From assembly GCA_934454525.1 (NCBI GenBank), contig CAKSFM010000003.1, forward strand, positions 104,743 to 168,742: a DNA stretch of 64,000 bases. The letters are read 5' to 3'. Within the stretch, counting starts at the first letter, position 1. The number at the start of each line of letters is the position of its first letter. The notes beneath the pieces are model-generated. The model had not been told where the DNA came from. It did not search any database and saw only the letters and a list, made by a program, of their open reading frames with translations. Position numbers and translations under genes: made by a program. The stretch comes from an uncultured Clostridia bacterium (lineage in GTDB: Bacteria; Bacillota; Clostridia; UMGS1883). This document shows positions 45,356-54,021 of the stretch, in pieces.

Positions 45356-45619
45356 TCAGCTCCTTTCCCAGACCCAAGGGTCTTTTGACCATTGCCACGG
45401 CGTTGTGTCGGCAGACGCTGAGGCGGTCAGCGGGCCGTACTTTTTTTCATATTCGTCACGCAGAGTTTTCCCCTGCGCTGTTGCATCCTTGAACAAGCTT
45501 AAAGCACGAATACAATTCGGGTGTGTGTTAAGATATAAATGAAGATCATATGCAAAAAAATCCGCAGCCTGAATTTTTCTTAATAATTCACGGCGTTCGG
45601 AATTTGTTTGTTCAGCCAT
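45356..45619 (-). CDS. cotJB: Spore coat protein CotJB
   Basis: This 87-residue CotJB has the diagnostic core LLRKIQAADFFAYDLHLYLN, THPNCIRAL, then LRDEYEKKYGPLTASASADT near the end. I start it at the ATG at 45619, because CGGAGG lies 9 nt upstream; a longer frame reaches 45652. Its start overlaps the end of cotJA by 8 nt, showing the standard cotJABC operon. In Bacillus the CotJ proteins are made in the mother cell and placed in the inner coat. Here the partner CotJC is truncated. Confidence 0.93.
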   Translation of the reverse strand: MAEQTNSERRELLRKIQAADFFAYDLHLYLNTHPNCIRALSLFKDATAQGKTLRDEYEKKYGPLTASASADTTPWQWSKDPWVWERS

Positions 45620-45839
45620 GATGATTTTCCTCCGTTCTTCCTGAAAATTCATTGCCGTAAACCCCTAAGGGTTTATATAATTCCGGAAATGCTGTTCCCT
45701 TATCAAGCGAATTTTCAATACTATAAGTTGAATCCATAACCTGATACGGAACATATGCATATGCCAAGGGCAGGTTCTCCAGGCATGTGCAGCTGTTTTC
45801 ACCTGAGGACGGAGTGTTAAGATTAAGAAGGTCTTTCAT
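45612..45839 (-). CDS. cotJA: Spore coat associated protein CotJA
   Basis: This 75-residue CotJA has LAYAYVPYQVMDSTYSIENS followed by LDKGTAFPELYKPLGVYG, the family signature. AAAGGA lies about 12 nt before the ATG, and a small GC-rich hairpin (GGGGA/TCCCC) sits in the leader near 45860. A sporulation sigma-E-type promoter is expected upstream, but I could not place one with confidence (a CATAGGAT at about 45880 is the best candidate). First gene of the cotJ operon. Confidence 0.93.
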   Translation of the reverse strand: MKDLLNLNTPSSGENSCTCLENLPLAYAYVPYQVMDSTYSIENSLDKGTAFPELYKPLGVYGNEFSGRTEENHHG

Positions 45840-45932
45840 AAAAATTTCGTCCTTTCCGGGGAGATACTCCCCCGTATTATCCTATGACAAAATACGACAA
45901 ATTGTTACCGGAAAAAATTCAGCCTTTTACTG

Positions 45933-45961
45933 TTGCAAACAGCATTTCTTTATGATATACT
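45933..45961 (+). promoter_or_regulatory. Promoter of the SLH-deoD unit
   Basis: TTGCAA (45933-45938), 17 nt, TATACT (45956-45961), 18 nt before the start codon of the SLH gene. It diverges from the cotJ operon. Confidence 0.75.
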
Positions 45962-45979
45962 TTCATTGAGGTGATTTTA

Positions 45980-47077
45980 TTGAAAAAAATAATTTCTTTT
46001 GCCGTTGCGGCTGTTATGCTTATAAGCATGTCATTTGCCGCGGCCGCATATGACGCTTCGGACGCTTATGCCGATTTTAAAAAGGAGTATCCCGATTTTG
46101 TCAATTCGCTTTTAAACGGCGGTATCGACGAACAGCTTCTCATTGAATTCCTGCAATCGGTGCAGAGCTATATGATTGAGCTTAATTCCAATGAAAAAAT
46201 AACCGAAACAAATTTTGAAAAAAATGCCTTAAACGCAGTTAACATTGTTTCCTCACGCGAAAAATACACCGTTATTCAGGATACGCTTATTATCTTATAT
46301 CCAGATGCTGTTAAACAGATTATAACACAGTCAACCGTTCCCGATGAATTTAAACCGCTTATGGACACGATTAAGTCAATCTTTTTCAAGCATAATATGC
46401 TGAATAACAACACCGGCGGCGGTAACTCCGGCGGTGGCGGCAATTCCGGCGGCGGTAACTCCGGCGGCGGCGGTGAAAACGGCACCGATGCCGGCAAAGA
46501 TCCCGATAACGGAAGTTCAGACCCCGAACCGATTATTCCAAAGCCGACGCGCTTTACCGATGTTGCGCGTACGCACTGGGCATATGACGCAATCGAAAGC
46601 CTTGCTGAAAAATTCATTTTAAGCGGCTATCTGGACGGAGCATTTCGCCCTGATGAAAATATTACACGCGGCGAATTTGCCAAAATAATCGTTACCGCTG
46701 CGGATGCTTACGATTATGCCGCCGTTTCCCAATTCAGTGATGTGCCGGGCGACGCATGGTATTATTCTTATATTTCATCAGCATACAAGGCAGGATTGAT
46801 CACCGGGTATCCTGACGGAAGCTTTGCTCCCGAAGCACCCATCAGCCGCGCCGATATATGCACAATAGTTTACAGATTTCTTAAGCCTGCCGAAAGCTCG
46901 GACAGCGCAGCATTTGACGATGACTCCCTGATTCCCGATTATGCCAAAACAGCCGTGTACTCACTTGCCGATTTGGGAGTTATCAGCGGAATGGGCGGAA
47001 ATACGTTTGCTCCGCTTTCCAATGCAACACGTGCACAGACAGCTAAAATCATTTACAAATCCATTATAAAGGACTGA
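45980..47077 (+). CDS. S-layer-homology domain protein
   Basis: The 365-residue product starts at the TTG at 45980, 7 nt after GAGGTG; a GTG at 45971 overlaps that site. A signal peptide (1-25) precedes a helical domain (about 30-135). A Gly/Ser/Asn-rich linker follows (about 136-165, with repeated GGGNSGGG), then three SLH domains (FTDVARTHWAYDAIESLAEK, FRPDENITRGEFAKIIV, FSDVPGDAWYYSYISSAYKA, then FAPLSNATRAQTAKIIYKS). It should anchor to the wall through the SLH triplet and present the short N-terminal domain. deoD follows after 5 nt. Confidence 0.85.
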   Translation: MKKIISFAVAAVMLISMSFAAAAYDASDAYADFKKEYPDFVNSLLNGGIDEQLLIEFLQSVQSYMIELNSNEKITETNFEKNALNAVNIVSSREKYTVIQDTLIILYPDAVKQIITQSTVPDEFKPLMDTIKSIFFKHNMLNNNTGGGNSGGGGNSGGGNSGGGGENGTDAGKDPDNGSSDPEPIIPKPTRFTDVARTHWAYDAIESLAEKFILSGYLDGAFRPDENITRGEFAKIIVTAADAYDYAAVSQFSDVPGDAWYYSYISSAYKAGLITGYPDGSFAPEAPISRADICTIVYRFLKPAESSDSAAFDDDSLIPDYAKTAVYSLADLGVISGMGGNTFAPLSNATRAQTAKIIYKSIIKD

Positions 47078-47082
47078 TATTT

Positions 47083-47799
47083 ATGGCAAGTTATCCCACT
47101 GCACATATTGCTGCATCACCTGACGATTTTGCAAAAACCGTGCTGATGCCGGGAGATCCGCTCCGCAGCAAATTTATTGCAGAAAACTTTCTCGAAAAAT
47201 CCGTGCTTATTAACAATGTGCGTTCGGCACAGGGGTATACGGGGATTTATAAAGGGAAAAAAACAACCGTTATGTCAAGCGGAATGGGTATGCCGTCCAT
47301 GGGAATATACAGTTATGAGCTTTTCAGCTTTTTCGGGGTTGAAAATATAATCAGAATCGGAACTGCGGGAGCAATCAGCCGCAGCCTAAAGCTGCGTGAT
47401 GTTGTCCTTGCGCTCGGCGCAGCAACGGATTCGAATTATGCATCGCAATATAAGCTTCCCGGAACATTTTGTCCCACCGCTTCGTATTCTCTTTTAAAAA
47501 CAGCTCAGGAATGTGCGGATAAAAGAGCTTTGCACTGTCATATCGGAAACATTCTGACATCGGACACATTTTACTGCGACTTTGACAATACCGAGCCATG
47601 GAGAAAAATGAATATACTGTGTATTGACATGGAAACGGCAGCGCTGTATATGAATGCCGCACGGCTCGGAAAAAATGCGCTGTCTATCCTGACAATCTCC
47701 GACATTATCGGAACAGATGAGCAAACCACTTCAGAGGAACGCGAAAAATCTTTCTCGGATATGGTTTACGCAGCACTCGAAACCGCCGCAAGTATATAA
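47083..47799 (+). CDS. deoD: Purine-nucleoside phosphorylase (DeoD type)
   Basis: This 238-residue hexameric-type PNP has VLMPGDPLRSKFIAENFLE (phosphate loop), NNVRSAQGYTGIYKGKK, SSGMGMPSMGIYSYELF, IRIGTAGAIS, MDMETAALY-like CIDMETAALYMNA (ribose-binding Glu), and the catalytic Asp in TISDIIGTDEQTTSEERE. It splits purine nucleosides with phosphate in the salvage pathway. It lies 5 nt after the SLH gene, an odd pairing that probably reflects a shared promoter only. Confidence 0.95.
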   Translation: MASYPTAHIAASPDDFAKTVLMPGDPLRSKFIAENFLEKSVLINNVRSAQGYTGIYKGKKTTVMSSGMGMPSMGIYSYELFSFFGVENIIRIGTAGAISRSLKLRDVVLALGAATDSNYASQYKLPGTFCPTASYSLLKTAQECADKRALHCHIGNILTSDTFYCDFDNTEPWRKMNILCIDMETAALYMNAARLGKNALSILTISDIIGTDEQTTSEEREKSFSDMVYAALETAASI

Positions 47800-47804
47800 C
47801 GCAT

Positions 47805-47860
47805 ATGCAAAAAAAGATGAACGAAAACGGTACATAGTTTTCGTTCATCTTTTTTTGCAT
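47805..47860. terminator. Bidirectional terminator, perfect 24-bp stem
   Basis: Arms 47805-47828 and 47837-47860 are exact complements with an 8-nt loop. A-run and T-run sit inside the stem base, so it can stop both deoD and birA transcripts. Confidence 0.9.
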
Positions 47861-48846
47861 TATATTGACAAGCTGACGTCTCCCGAACCGAGACGGACTG
47901 TTTCTCCGTTCTCTTTTTCGGCAATAAGGCGAAAGTCATCATCAATCCCAATGGCTTTTGCTTTTTCCGTTCTGTCGGGATATATAATATTAATGTTTCG
48001 GTCTGTGACAAGAGAACGGCGGCGGTATTCATCAAGAATTTCAGCATCCGCAGTTCCGTTTACAAGCCGCAGATAAACTGCTGAAAATTCATCAAGAATG
48101 GCTGCGGCTGTTTTTGCACGCAGTGTTCCTCCTCCGGAATCCGTGTTTTCAAAAACACTGCCGGCTCTGTTTTCTATGTCTTTAGGGAACCCTCCCTGCG
48201 GCGGCAGCACATTTATGCCGATTCCGAGAACGGCATAGTTAAGACCTCCGCCCTCAAAATCAACAGATGCCTCGGTTAATATTCCGCAAACCTTTTTTTC
48301 GTCAATATATATATCGTTAACCCATTTTATCATTGTTCTGCGCCCGGAAACCTTTTCAATGGCACGGGCACAGGCAACAGCGGCACAGGTTGTGATTCCG
48401 AGCGCTTTCTCCGCAGCTGTCTGCGGTCTGAGCAGTATGCTCATATAAAGGCCGCTCCCCGCAGGAGAATAAAAATTCCGCCCTCGTCTGCCGCGTCCGT
48501 TAGTCTGGTTATTTGCTGCAAGCACTATAAACTCAGGCGCACCGTTTTCCGCCAACAGCTTAACTTCCGAATTTGTTGACGGCACACTGTCTCGCACCTC
48601 AATCTTATATACATCCGATGCAAGAAAGCTTCTTATTGCGTCTGCCGAAAGCACATTTCCGCCCTTTGCAAGCATATATCCTTTATTTGTAACAGCGGTA
48701 ATTTCGCAGCCCTGCCTGCGCAGCTGCGAAACGGATTTCCATACCGAGCTGCGGCTGATATTCAGTTTTTCCGCAATTGCTTCGCCCGAAAGGAATTTTC
48801 CTTCATTTTCGGACAGCAGTTTTAAAACAGATCTTCCGGTTTTCAT
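47860..48846 (-). CDS. birA: Bifunctional biotin ligase / biotin operon repressor BirA
   Basis: The 328 residues hold an N-terminal winged HTH (FLSGEAIAEKLNISRSSVWK, 14-33), the biotin-adenylate loop NGRGRRGRNFYSPAGSGLYM near residue 115, the IKWVNDIYIDEKKVCGILTE motif, and a C-terminal SH3-like domain ending in GDVSLSI. The protein ligates biotin to carboxylases and, through its HTH, represses biotin genes. CGGAGA lies 9 nt before the ATG. No biotin genes lie nearby. Confidence 0.95.
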   Translation of the reverse strand: MKTGRSVLKLLSENEGKFLSGEAIAEKLNISRSSVWKSVSQLRRQGCEITAVTNKGYMLAKGGNVLSADAIRSFLASDVYKIEVRDSVPSTNSEVKLLAENGAPEFIVLAANNQTNGRGRRGRNFYSPAGSGLYMSILLRPQTAAEKALGITTCAAVACARAIEKVSGRRTMIKWVNDIYIDEKKVCGILTEASVDFEGGGLNYAVLGIGINVLPPQGGFPKDIENRAGSVFENTDSGGGTLRAKTAAAILDEFSAVYLRLVNGTADAEILDEYRRRSLVTDRNINIIYPDRTEKAKAIGIDDDFRLIAEKENGETVRLGSGDVSLSI

Positions 48847-48875
48847 AATTATTTTTCTCCGAACAGTATTTTTGC

Positions 48876-48898
48876 AAGCCCTTCAAATTTGAAGGCTT
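48876..48898 (-). terminator. Hairpin after the histidine kinase gene
   Basis: AAGCC(C)TTCAAA with TTTGAAGGCTT forms a compact stem with one bulge and no loop beyond the palindrome centre, 41 nt after the kinase stop. The trailing U-run is weak. Confidence 0.5.
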
Positions 48899-48938
48899 AT
48901 TCGCTTTATTTCAGTTTTTTCCATAATTAATTCCAAAG

Positions 48939-50591
48939 TCAGGACTGCGAAAAAGTAAGCGTAAATCTGCTGCCCTCGCCAAGGCGGCTTGAAACGCTTA
49001 TTTCAATGCCGTTCAGTCTCGCAAGATGCTTCACAATTGAAAGACCGAGTCCCGTTCCGTTCACCTTGCGCGAGTGGCTCTTGTCAACTCTATAAAATCT
49101 TTCAAATATTCTGTCAATATCCTCCTGCGGGATACCTATTCCCGTATCGGCAACCGTAAGCCGGTTTTCCCAAACCGTTACCGTAACGCTTCCGCCGTCG
49201 CGGTTATACTTTATGGCATTGTCACACAAATCATAAATAAGCTCCACCACATGGCGGCGGTTAGCATGGACAGTACAGTCCTCACCGCCCGTTTGCAGAG
49301 TGACATTATGCTCCTTTGCCGCATCAGAAAGCATTTCCGCCGCTTCTGCCGCAGCACCGCTGAGTGAGAAATCCGTCTTATCAATGCTTGTATTATTTTC
49401 ATCAAGATTTGAAAGCCGCATAATATCTTCAATCAGCGAAATCATCCGGCAGCTTTCTTTTTCGATTTTCTTCGCAAACAAAGCTGTGTTATCTCCGCCC
49501 ATTCCTGCCGCGATCAGCTGAGAATATCCGTGAATCGATGTAAGCGGCGTTTTAAGTTCATGAGAAACATTCGCCGAAAATTCGCGGCGCATCCGTTCTG
49601 CCTCGGCAGTTGCAGTTATATCAAGCAGCAACAAAATAGCGCCATCGGTCGCAGCTCCCCTTTTCACCGGACTGAAAATTCCGCGATATGTAACATCATC
49701 TTTTTCGAAAACAGCCGTTCTGTATTCTCCGTTCAAGGCTGCGCCGATTGCATCGGATATTACCGAATTTATCGAAACATCCGTATATTTTGCATTTCTT
49801 ACGGTGCTTCCGAAAAATGAAAGCGCGCTCTTATTTGCAGAAAGAAAAACTCCGGCACGGTCAAGCACCGCAAATCCCTCATTCATATTATCGGTTATTG
49901 TTTGCAGCTGCATCTTTTGCGCACTTACCTTTGCCATCTGCCGCCTTATTTCAGCATGCTGCGATGCAATGCGCTCAAGCATCGGCATAAGTTCGGGATA
50001 GGCGCCGCTCGGAACGCTGCTCCCCGATACGGTAAGCTTTTCAATCGGTTTTACAATATTATCCGTCATGTGAGCTGCAACAAACGATGTAAGTACAAAA
50101 ATCAAAATTGCCATTACAAGTACAATGACTATTGTTGTCATAAAAATATTAAAAACATCGTGTGCAGAGCTTGCCATGCGGAAAACAGAACCATCCGAAA
50201 GGCGCACGGCGCAGTAATAGTATTTTTGTGACGTGGTAATGGAAATGCGCTCCGATTCTCCTATTCCGCTTTTTCTTGCCTGCACAACTTCGGGGCGGCT
50301 GTTATGATCCCCGAGATTTGATTTGTCAGCATAACTGTCATATAAAACTTCTCCGTTTTCGGAAATAAGCGTTGCACGTTTGTCGCCGAAAACACTGCCG
50401 TTTTTTTTCACCGCTTCCGCAGCATTTCCGTAATTTTCGAGCATTGCCGCACAGGTCTGCGTTTCTCCGCGCAGTTCACGCTGCAGTTCGGAATCAACCG
50501 TTGTGTAAGCGGCAGACAATATTAATACACTTGCGGCAATAAGCGTCAAGAGTGCAATAAGGCGGATGCTGCGATAAATCTTCTTATACAT
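48939..50591 (-). CDS. Sensor histidine kinase, PhoR-like
   Basis: This 550-residue membrane kinase has a TM helix at about 10-32, an extracellular sensor region (about 33-150), and a second TM helix (about 152-175, IVIVLVMAILIFVLTSFVAA). A HAMP-like linker and PAS domain (about 225-330, FAVLDRAGVFLSANKSAL) follow. HisKA carries the phosphorylated His in FSANVSHELKTPLTSIHGYS, and HATPase_c has VTVTVWENRLTVADTGIGIP and GTGLGLSIVKHLA. It overlaps the response regulator gene by 8 nt. Architecture and neighbours (a Na/phosphate cotransporter) fit a phosphate-sensing PhoR, but the signal is not proven. Confidence 0.9.
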   Translation of the reverse strand: MYKKIYRSIRLIALLTLIAASVLILSAAYTTVDSELQRELRGETQTCAAMLENYGNAAEAVKKNGSVFGDKRATLISENGEVLYDSYADKSNLGDHNSRPEVVQARKSGIGESERISITTSQKYYYCAVRLSDGSVFRMASSAHDVFNIFMTTIVIVLVMAILIFVLTSFVAAHMTDNIVKPIEKLTVSGSSVPSGAYPELMPMLERIASQHAEIRRQMAKVSAQKMQLQTITDNMNEGFAVLDRAGVFLSANKSALSFFGSTVRNAKYTDVSINSVISDAIGAALNGEYRTAVFEKDDVTYRGIFSPVKRGAATDGAILLLLDITATAEAERMRREFSANVSHELKTPLTSIHGYSQLIAAGMGGDNTALFAKKIEKESCRMISLIEDIMRLSNLDENNTSIDKTDFSLSGAAAEAAEMLSDAAKEHNVTLQTGGEDCTVHANRRHVVELIYDLCDNAIKYNRDGGSVTVTVWENRLTVADTGIGIPQEDIDRIFERFYRVDKSHSRKVNGTGLGLSIVKHLARLNGIEISVSSRLGEGSRFTLTFSQS

Positions 50592-51276
50592 CGGCGCACA
50601 TCCTATAACCTACATTGCGCACGGTTTCGATAAGTTCACCTGCTGCACCGAGTTTTTGTCGCAGTGTCCGGATATGCACATCAACCGTCCGCGATTCACC
50701 CTCAAAATCGGTGTTCCATATTTTATCAAGCAGGGTTGTCCGCGTTACAACCTTGCCCTTGTTTTCCATAAGATAAACAAGCAGCTCAAATTCTTTATAT
50801 GTAAGCGTTATTTCATTTCCGGAAACTGTTATGCGCCGCTGCGGTAAATCCGCTTCAATTCCTCCGCATTCGAGCACCTCTGATGTATTCTGTTTTGCCT
50901 TGCTCCGCCGAAGAACCGCCTTTATTCTCGCAATCAATTCAAGAATGTCAAACGGCTTCGTAACATAGTCATCTGCACCGCAGTCAAGGCCGCGCACTTT
51001 ATCAAGCCTGTCACCTTTCGCCGTTACCATAATAACGGGGATGTCAGCCGCGGCGCTTTTCCCGCGCAGCTGTTTCAGAATTTTCAGTCCGTCCATTCCC
51101 GCAAGCATTATGTCAAGGAGTATCAGCTGCGGTTTGGCGTTCTCAAGAGCTTCAAACAGCGATGCGCCGTCCTCGAAGCCGCGCACTTCAAAACCGGCGG
51201 TTTTAAGAGTATATTCAATAAGTTCGCGTATATCCGCGTCATCCTCAACACAGAATATCTCACAGCCTTTCTGCAT
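50584..51276 (-). CDS. Response regulator, OmpR/PhoB family
   Basis: The 230 residues hold a receiver domain with the acidic pair FCVEDDADIRE, the phospho-acceptor Asp in LILLDIMLAGMDG (D55) and the switch Lys in DDYVTKPFD. The C-terminal winged HTH contains ITLTYKEFELLVYLMENKGK and SRTVDVHIRTLRQKLG. It is paired with the kinase gene, and its ATG shares a base with the pyridoxal kinase stop codon (TGATG), showing translational coupling. It probably controls phosphate-uptake genes. Confidence 0.93.
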   Translation of the reverse strand: MQKGCEIFCVEDDADIRELIEYTLKTAGFEVRGFEDGASLFEALENAKPQLILLDIMLAGMDGLKILKQLRGKSAAADIPVIMVTAKGDRLDKVRGLDCGADDYVTKPFDILELIARIKAVLRRSKAKQNTSEVLECGGIEADLPQRRITVSGNEITLTYKEFELLVYLMENKGKVVTRTTLLDKIWNTDFEGESRTVDVHIRTLRQKLGAAGELIETVRNVGYRMCADV

Positions 51277-52124
51277 CAGTTTTCAGTTCCTTTCATTGAA
51301 TTAAAATAATCGGTAAGTATGCCGAGACTTTGCTCAAACTTAAGTCCGTATCTGTAAAGCTCAGCTTCATCAAGCGTGTTTTCAATGCAGCTGCTGACAA
51401 AATCAGCGGCTTTCTCCACTGCCTCGGCTAACGGACGGCCGTTTATGTAAAGACCGATAAATGCGCTTGCGAACAGATCTCCCGTTCCGTAAAAATGACC
51501 GCTGCGCATCGCCCGGCTCACAGTGCAGTAATTCCGACTTGATCCGTCAAATGATGCTGTTACAATATTTTTACCGTCATGTATACCTGTTATTATAACA
51601 TCGGCAACATTTTCCGCAAGCTTTTCCGCAAGCTCTGCGGCGGAAATATTTTTTTCCGACGGTGCATATCCGCACATAACAAGCGCCTCAGTCATATTCG
51701 GTGAAATTATGTCTGCTTTTTGACAGAGTCCGGACAGCTTTGCAGCATAATTTTCATTGATTCCGCGGTAAAACTCGCCGTTATCCGCCATTGCCGGATC
51801 TATAAACACAACAGCATTTCCCCTGAATTCGTCTATGAAACGGCTTACCGCGTCAATCAGTGCTTCAGAACCGATATAACCTATATAAATTGCGTCAAAA
51901 TGCAACCCGTTTTTTTGCCAGCTGCCGGCAATTTTATCAAGCTCGTCTTCAAGGGTGCGGAATGTATAATCGTGAAAACATTCTCCCGTATGCGTCGAAA
52001 GCACTGCAGTCGGAATAACGGCAGTTTCAATTCCGAGCGCCGAAATCACAGGGAGCGCCACTGTCAGCGAGCATTTTCCGAAGCACGATAAATCCTGAAT
52101 TGTAACCAATCTTTTCTGTTTCAT
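51276..52124 (-). CDS. Pyridoxal/pyridoxamine kinase (PdxY/PdxK family)
   Basis: This 282-residue ribokinase-fold enzyme reads VTIQDLSCFGKCSLTVALPV at the start, TAVLSTHTGECFHDYTFRTL at about 40-60, AIYIGYIGSEALI, and IDPAMADNGEFYRGINENY. The C-terminal anion-hole motif is HFYGTGDLFASAFIG, with the catalytic Asp. This form lacks an HMP-binding signature, so a pyridoxal kinase is more likely than ThiD. It lies 12 nt after the cotransporter gene and is coupled to the response regulator. Its presence in a phosphate operon is unusual. Confidence 0.85.
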   Translation of the reverse strand: MKQKRLVTIQDLSCFGKCSLTVALPVISALGIETAVIPTAVLSTHTGECFHDYTFRTLEDELDKIAGSWQKNGLHFDAIYIGYIGSEALIDAVSRFIDEFRGNAVVFIDPAMADNGEFYRGINENYAAKLSGLCQKADIISPNMTEALVMCGYAPSEKNISAAELAEKLAENVADVIITGIHDGKNIVTASFDGSSRNYCTVSRAMRSGHFYGTGDLFASAFIGLYINGRPLAEAVEKAADFVSSCIENTLDEAELYRYGLKFEQSLGILTDYFNSMKGTEN

Positions 52125-52136
52125 TGTAATGCTCCG

Positions 52137-53888
52137 TTAAATTGAATAGCGTTTTTTATATAAATCATACTGCTCGAAGAATTCATTTTCGCCGTCTTGT
52201 TTAACATGGCTGAGATACTCATGTGTTTCAAACGAATTATTATCAATTTCAAGCAGACAGACCGCAATATTTGAGCAGTGATCCGCAACACGTTCGTAAT
52301 TTGTAAGCAAATCAGAAAGGATAAATCCCATTTCTATTGTGCAGTCACCCTCACGCAGGCGCTTTATATGATTATTTTTTATTTTATATTTAAGCTTATC
52401 TATAATCTGCTCCAGCGGTTCAACCTTTTTGGCAATGTTCAAATCCTGTTTGACGAGCGCCTCGGTCGCAAGCGTAACCACCTCGCGCACAGCATTTGTT
52501 ATAACCTGCAGCTCATGCACGGCGTCCGCGGAAAATACAATGCTTTTGTCATGAATTTCGCGCGCAACTTCAAGCACATTCACTGCATGGTCTGAAATGC
52601 GCTCAACATCTCCTATAACATGCAGCAGCTGAGAAACCTCACGGCTGTCTTTCTGTGTAAGCTGACGCGCCGAAATTTTAAGAAGGTACGAGCTTGTTTT
52701 GTCTTCATAGAGGTCAACCTCCGATTCACGCTCAACAATGGACTTGTCCGCAGAGTCGTCGTACTTATCGACCATATTGATTGCGTCAAAAAGCGATTCT
52801 TTTGAAATTTCCGCCATATCAGACACAAGCAGGCGGCATTTTTCAACAGCAAACGCAGGCATTGAAAGAAATCTTTCGTCCAGCGTATGGAACACATCAC
52901 TCTGTTCATCCGATTTTCCGCGAACAGTCACTATCGTAAGCTTTTCAATCAGCGGACAGAACGGCATCAGCACAATCGTTGAAAAAATATTAAAAAGGGT
53001 GTGAATAACCGCAATCGAAAACGCCGATGAGTACAATGACATAAACGCAAATGACATTATTGAGTGAAGCGTATAGAAAATAACCGAAACGATTATAACA
53101 CCTATCATCTTTATATACAGACATGCCATTGCAACACGCTTTGAATCCGTGTTTCCGTTAATAGACGATAAAATCGGCGTTATGGTTGTTCCGATATTCT
53201 GACCGAGAATAATCGGAATTGCCGTTGAAAACGGAATGACGCCTGTTGCCGAAAGCGCCTGAAGAATTCCGACGGATGCTGAGGAGGACTGAATAATTGC
53301 CGTCAGAATCGTTCCCGAAAGAATACCCATGACGGGGTTTGAAAACATTATAAGCATACGTGCAAAGGACGGAGATTCTTTAAGTCCGTCCATTGACCCC
53401 GACATTGTTTCCATTCCGAACATAAGCACGGCAAAACCAATTAAAATTGTGCCTATGTTCTTTCTCTTATCCGACCCCGAAACCATTGTCATAACAACGC
53501 CCGCTGCCGCAAGAACAGGTGTAAATGATGTTGGCTTTAACAGCTGTATAAAAAAGCTGTCACCGCTTATTCCCGTTGTGGAAAGCAGCCATGCGGTCAC
53601 CGTTGTTCCGACATTTGCCCCCATGATTATGCTTATTGTCTGTCCCAGCTTCATTATGCCGGAATTAACAAAACCCACGAGCATTACGGTTGTTGCCGAT
53701 GAACTCTGGATAATTGCCGTGACGGCAAAGCCAAGCACAAAACCCTTGAGCCTTGTTGAGGTCAGCTTACCGAGGACACTTTCAAGTTTTCCTCCCGAAA
53801 GCTGCTTAAGTCCATCTCCCATCACGTTCATTCCGTAAAGAAAAAGCGCCAGTCCGCCTATAAGTGTCAGAATTGAGAAAAAATCCAT
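52137..53888 (-). CDS. Na+/phosphate cotransporter with C-terminal PhoU-like domain
   Basis: The 583 residues hold an N-terminal half (about 1-310) of 8 or more membrane segments with the two inverted repeat motifs AIIQSSSATTVMLVG and AIIQSSSASVGILQ, the signature of the NptA/YjbB family. The C-terminal 230 residues form a helical PhoU-like domain (VERISDHAVNVLEVAREIHD, NYERVADHCSNIAVCLLEID, both with metal-binding ExxxD-type motifs). It moves phosphate with sodium across the cell membrane. It heads the four-gene operon behind a strong promoter, and GGAGG lies 8 nt before the ATG. Confidence 0.93.
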   Translation of the reverse strand: MDFFSILTLIGGLALFLYGMNVMGDGLKQLSGGKLESVLGKLTSTRLKGFVLGFAVTAIIQSSSATTVMLVGFVNSGIMKLGQTISIIMGANVGTTVTAWLLSTTGISGDSFFIQLLKPTSFTPVLAAAGVVMTMVSGSDKRKNIGTILIGFAVLMFGMETMSGSMDGLKESPSFARMLIMFSNPVMGILSGTILTAIIQSSSASVGILQALSATGVIPFSTAIPIILGQNIGTTITPILSSINGNTDSKRVAMACLYIKMIGVIIVSVIFYTLHSIMSFAFMSLYSSAFSIAVIHTLFNIFSTIVLMPFCPLIEKLTIVTVRGKSDEQSDVFHTLDERFLSMPAFAVEKCRLLVSDMAEISKESLFDAINMVDKYDDSADKSIVERESEVDLYEDKTSSYLLKISARQLTQKDSREVSQLLHVIGDVERISDHAVNVLEVAREIHDKSIVFSADAVHELQVITNAVREVVTLATEALVKQDLNIAKKVEPLEQIIDKLKYKIKNNHIKRLREGDCTIEMGFILSDLLTNYERVADHCSNIAVCLLEIDNNSFETHEYLSHVKQDGENEFFEQYDLYKKRYSI

Positions 53889-53923
53889 GCTATTTCCTCC
53901 GATTATAAATAAGGTTATTGTTA

Positions 53924-53952
53924 ATTATAACATTTTCGCTTTAAAAAGGCAA
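53924..53952 (-). promoter_or_regulatory. Promoter of the phosphate-transport/PhoPR operon
   Basis: Read leftward, TTGCCT (53952-53947), 17 nt, TATAAT (53929-53924), 35 nt before the start codon. A Pho-box-like repeat was not found with confidence. Confidence 0.7.
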
Positions 53953-54021
53953 GCAAAATTATCCTTTTAAATTTTACACTTAGTTTAATGAATATTCAGT
54001 AAAATTATTCCTCACGGATTG

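Noticed and set aside
46400..46480. Short GGCGGTAACTCC-like tandem repeats as a possible CRISPR or VNTR
   Set aside because: They encode the in-frame Gly/Ser/Asn linker of an SLH protein; unit length and spacing are not those of CRISPR.
46276..46617. Open frame on the minus strand rich in Pro/Glu
   Set aside because: It is the antisense of the Gly/Ser/Asn linker of the SLH gene; the repeats give a stop-free antisense frame. No ribosome site.
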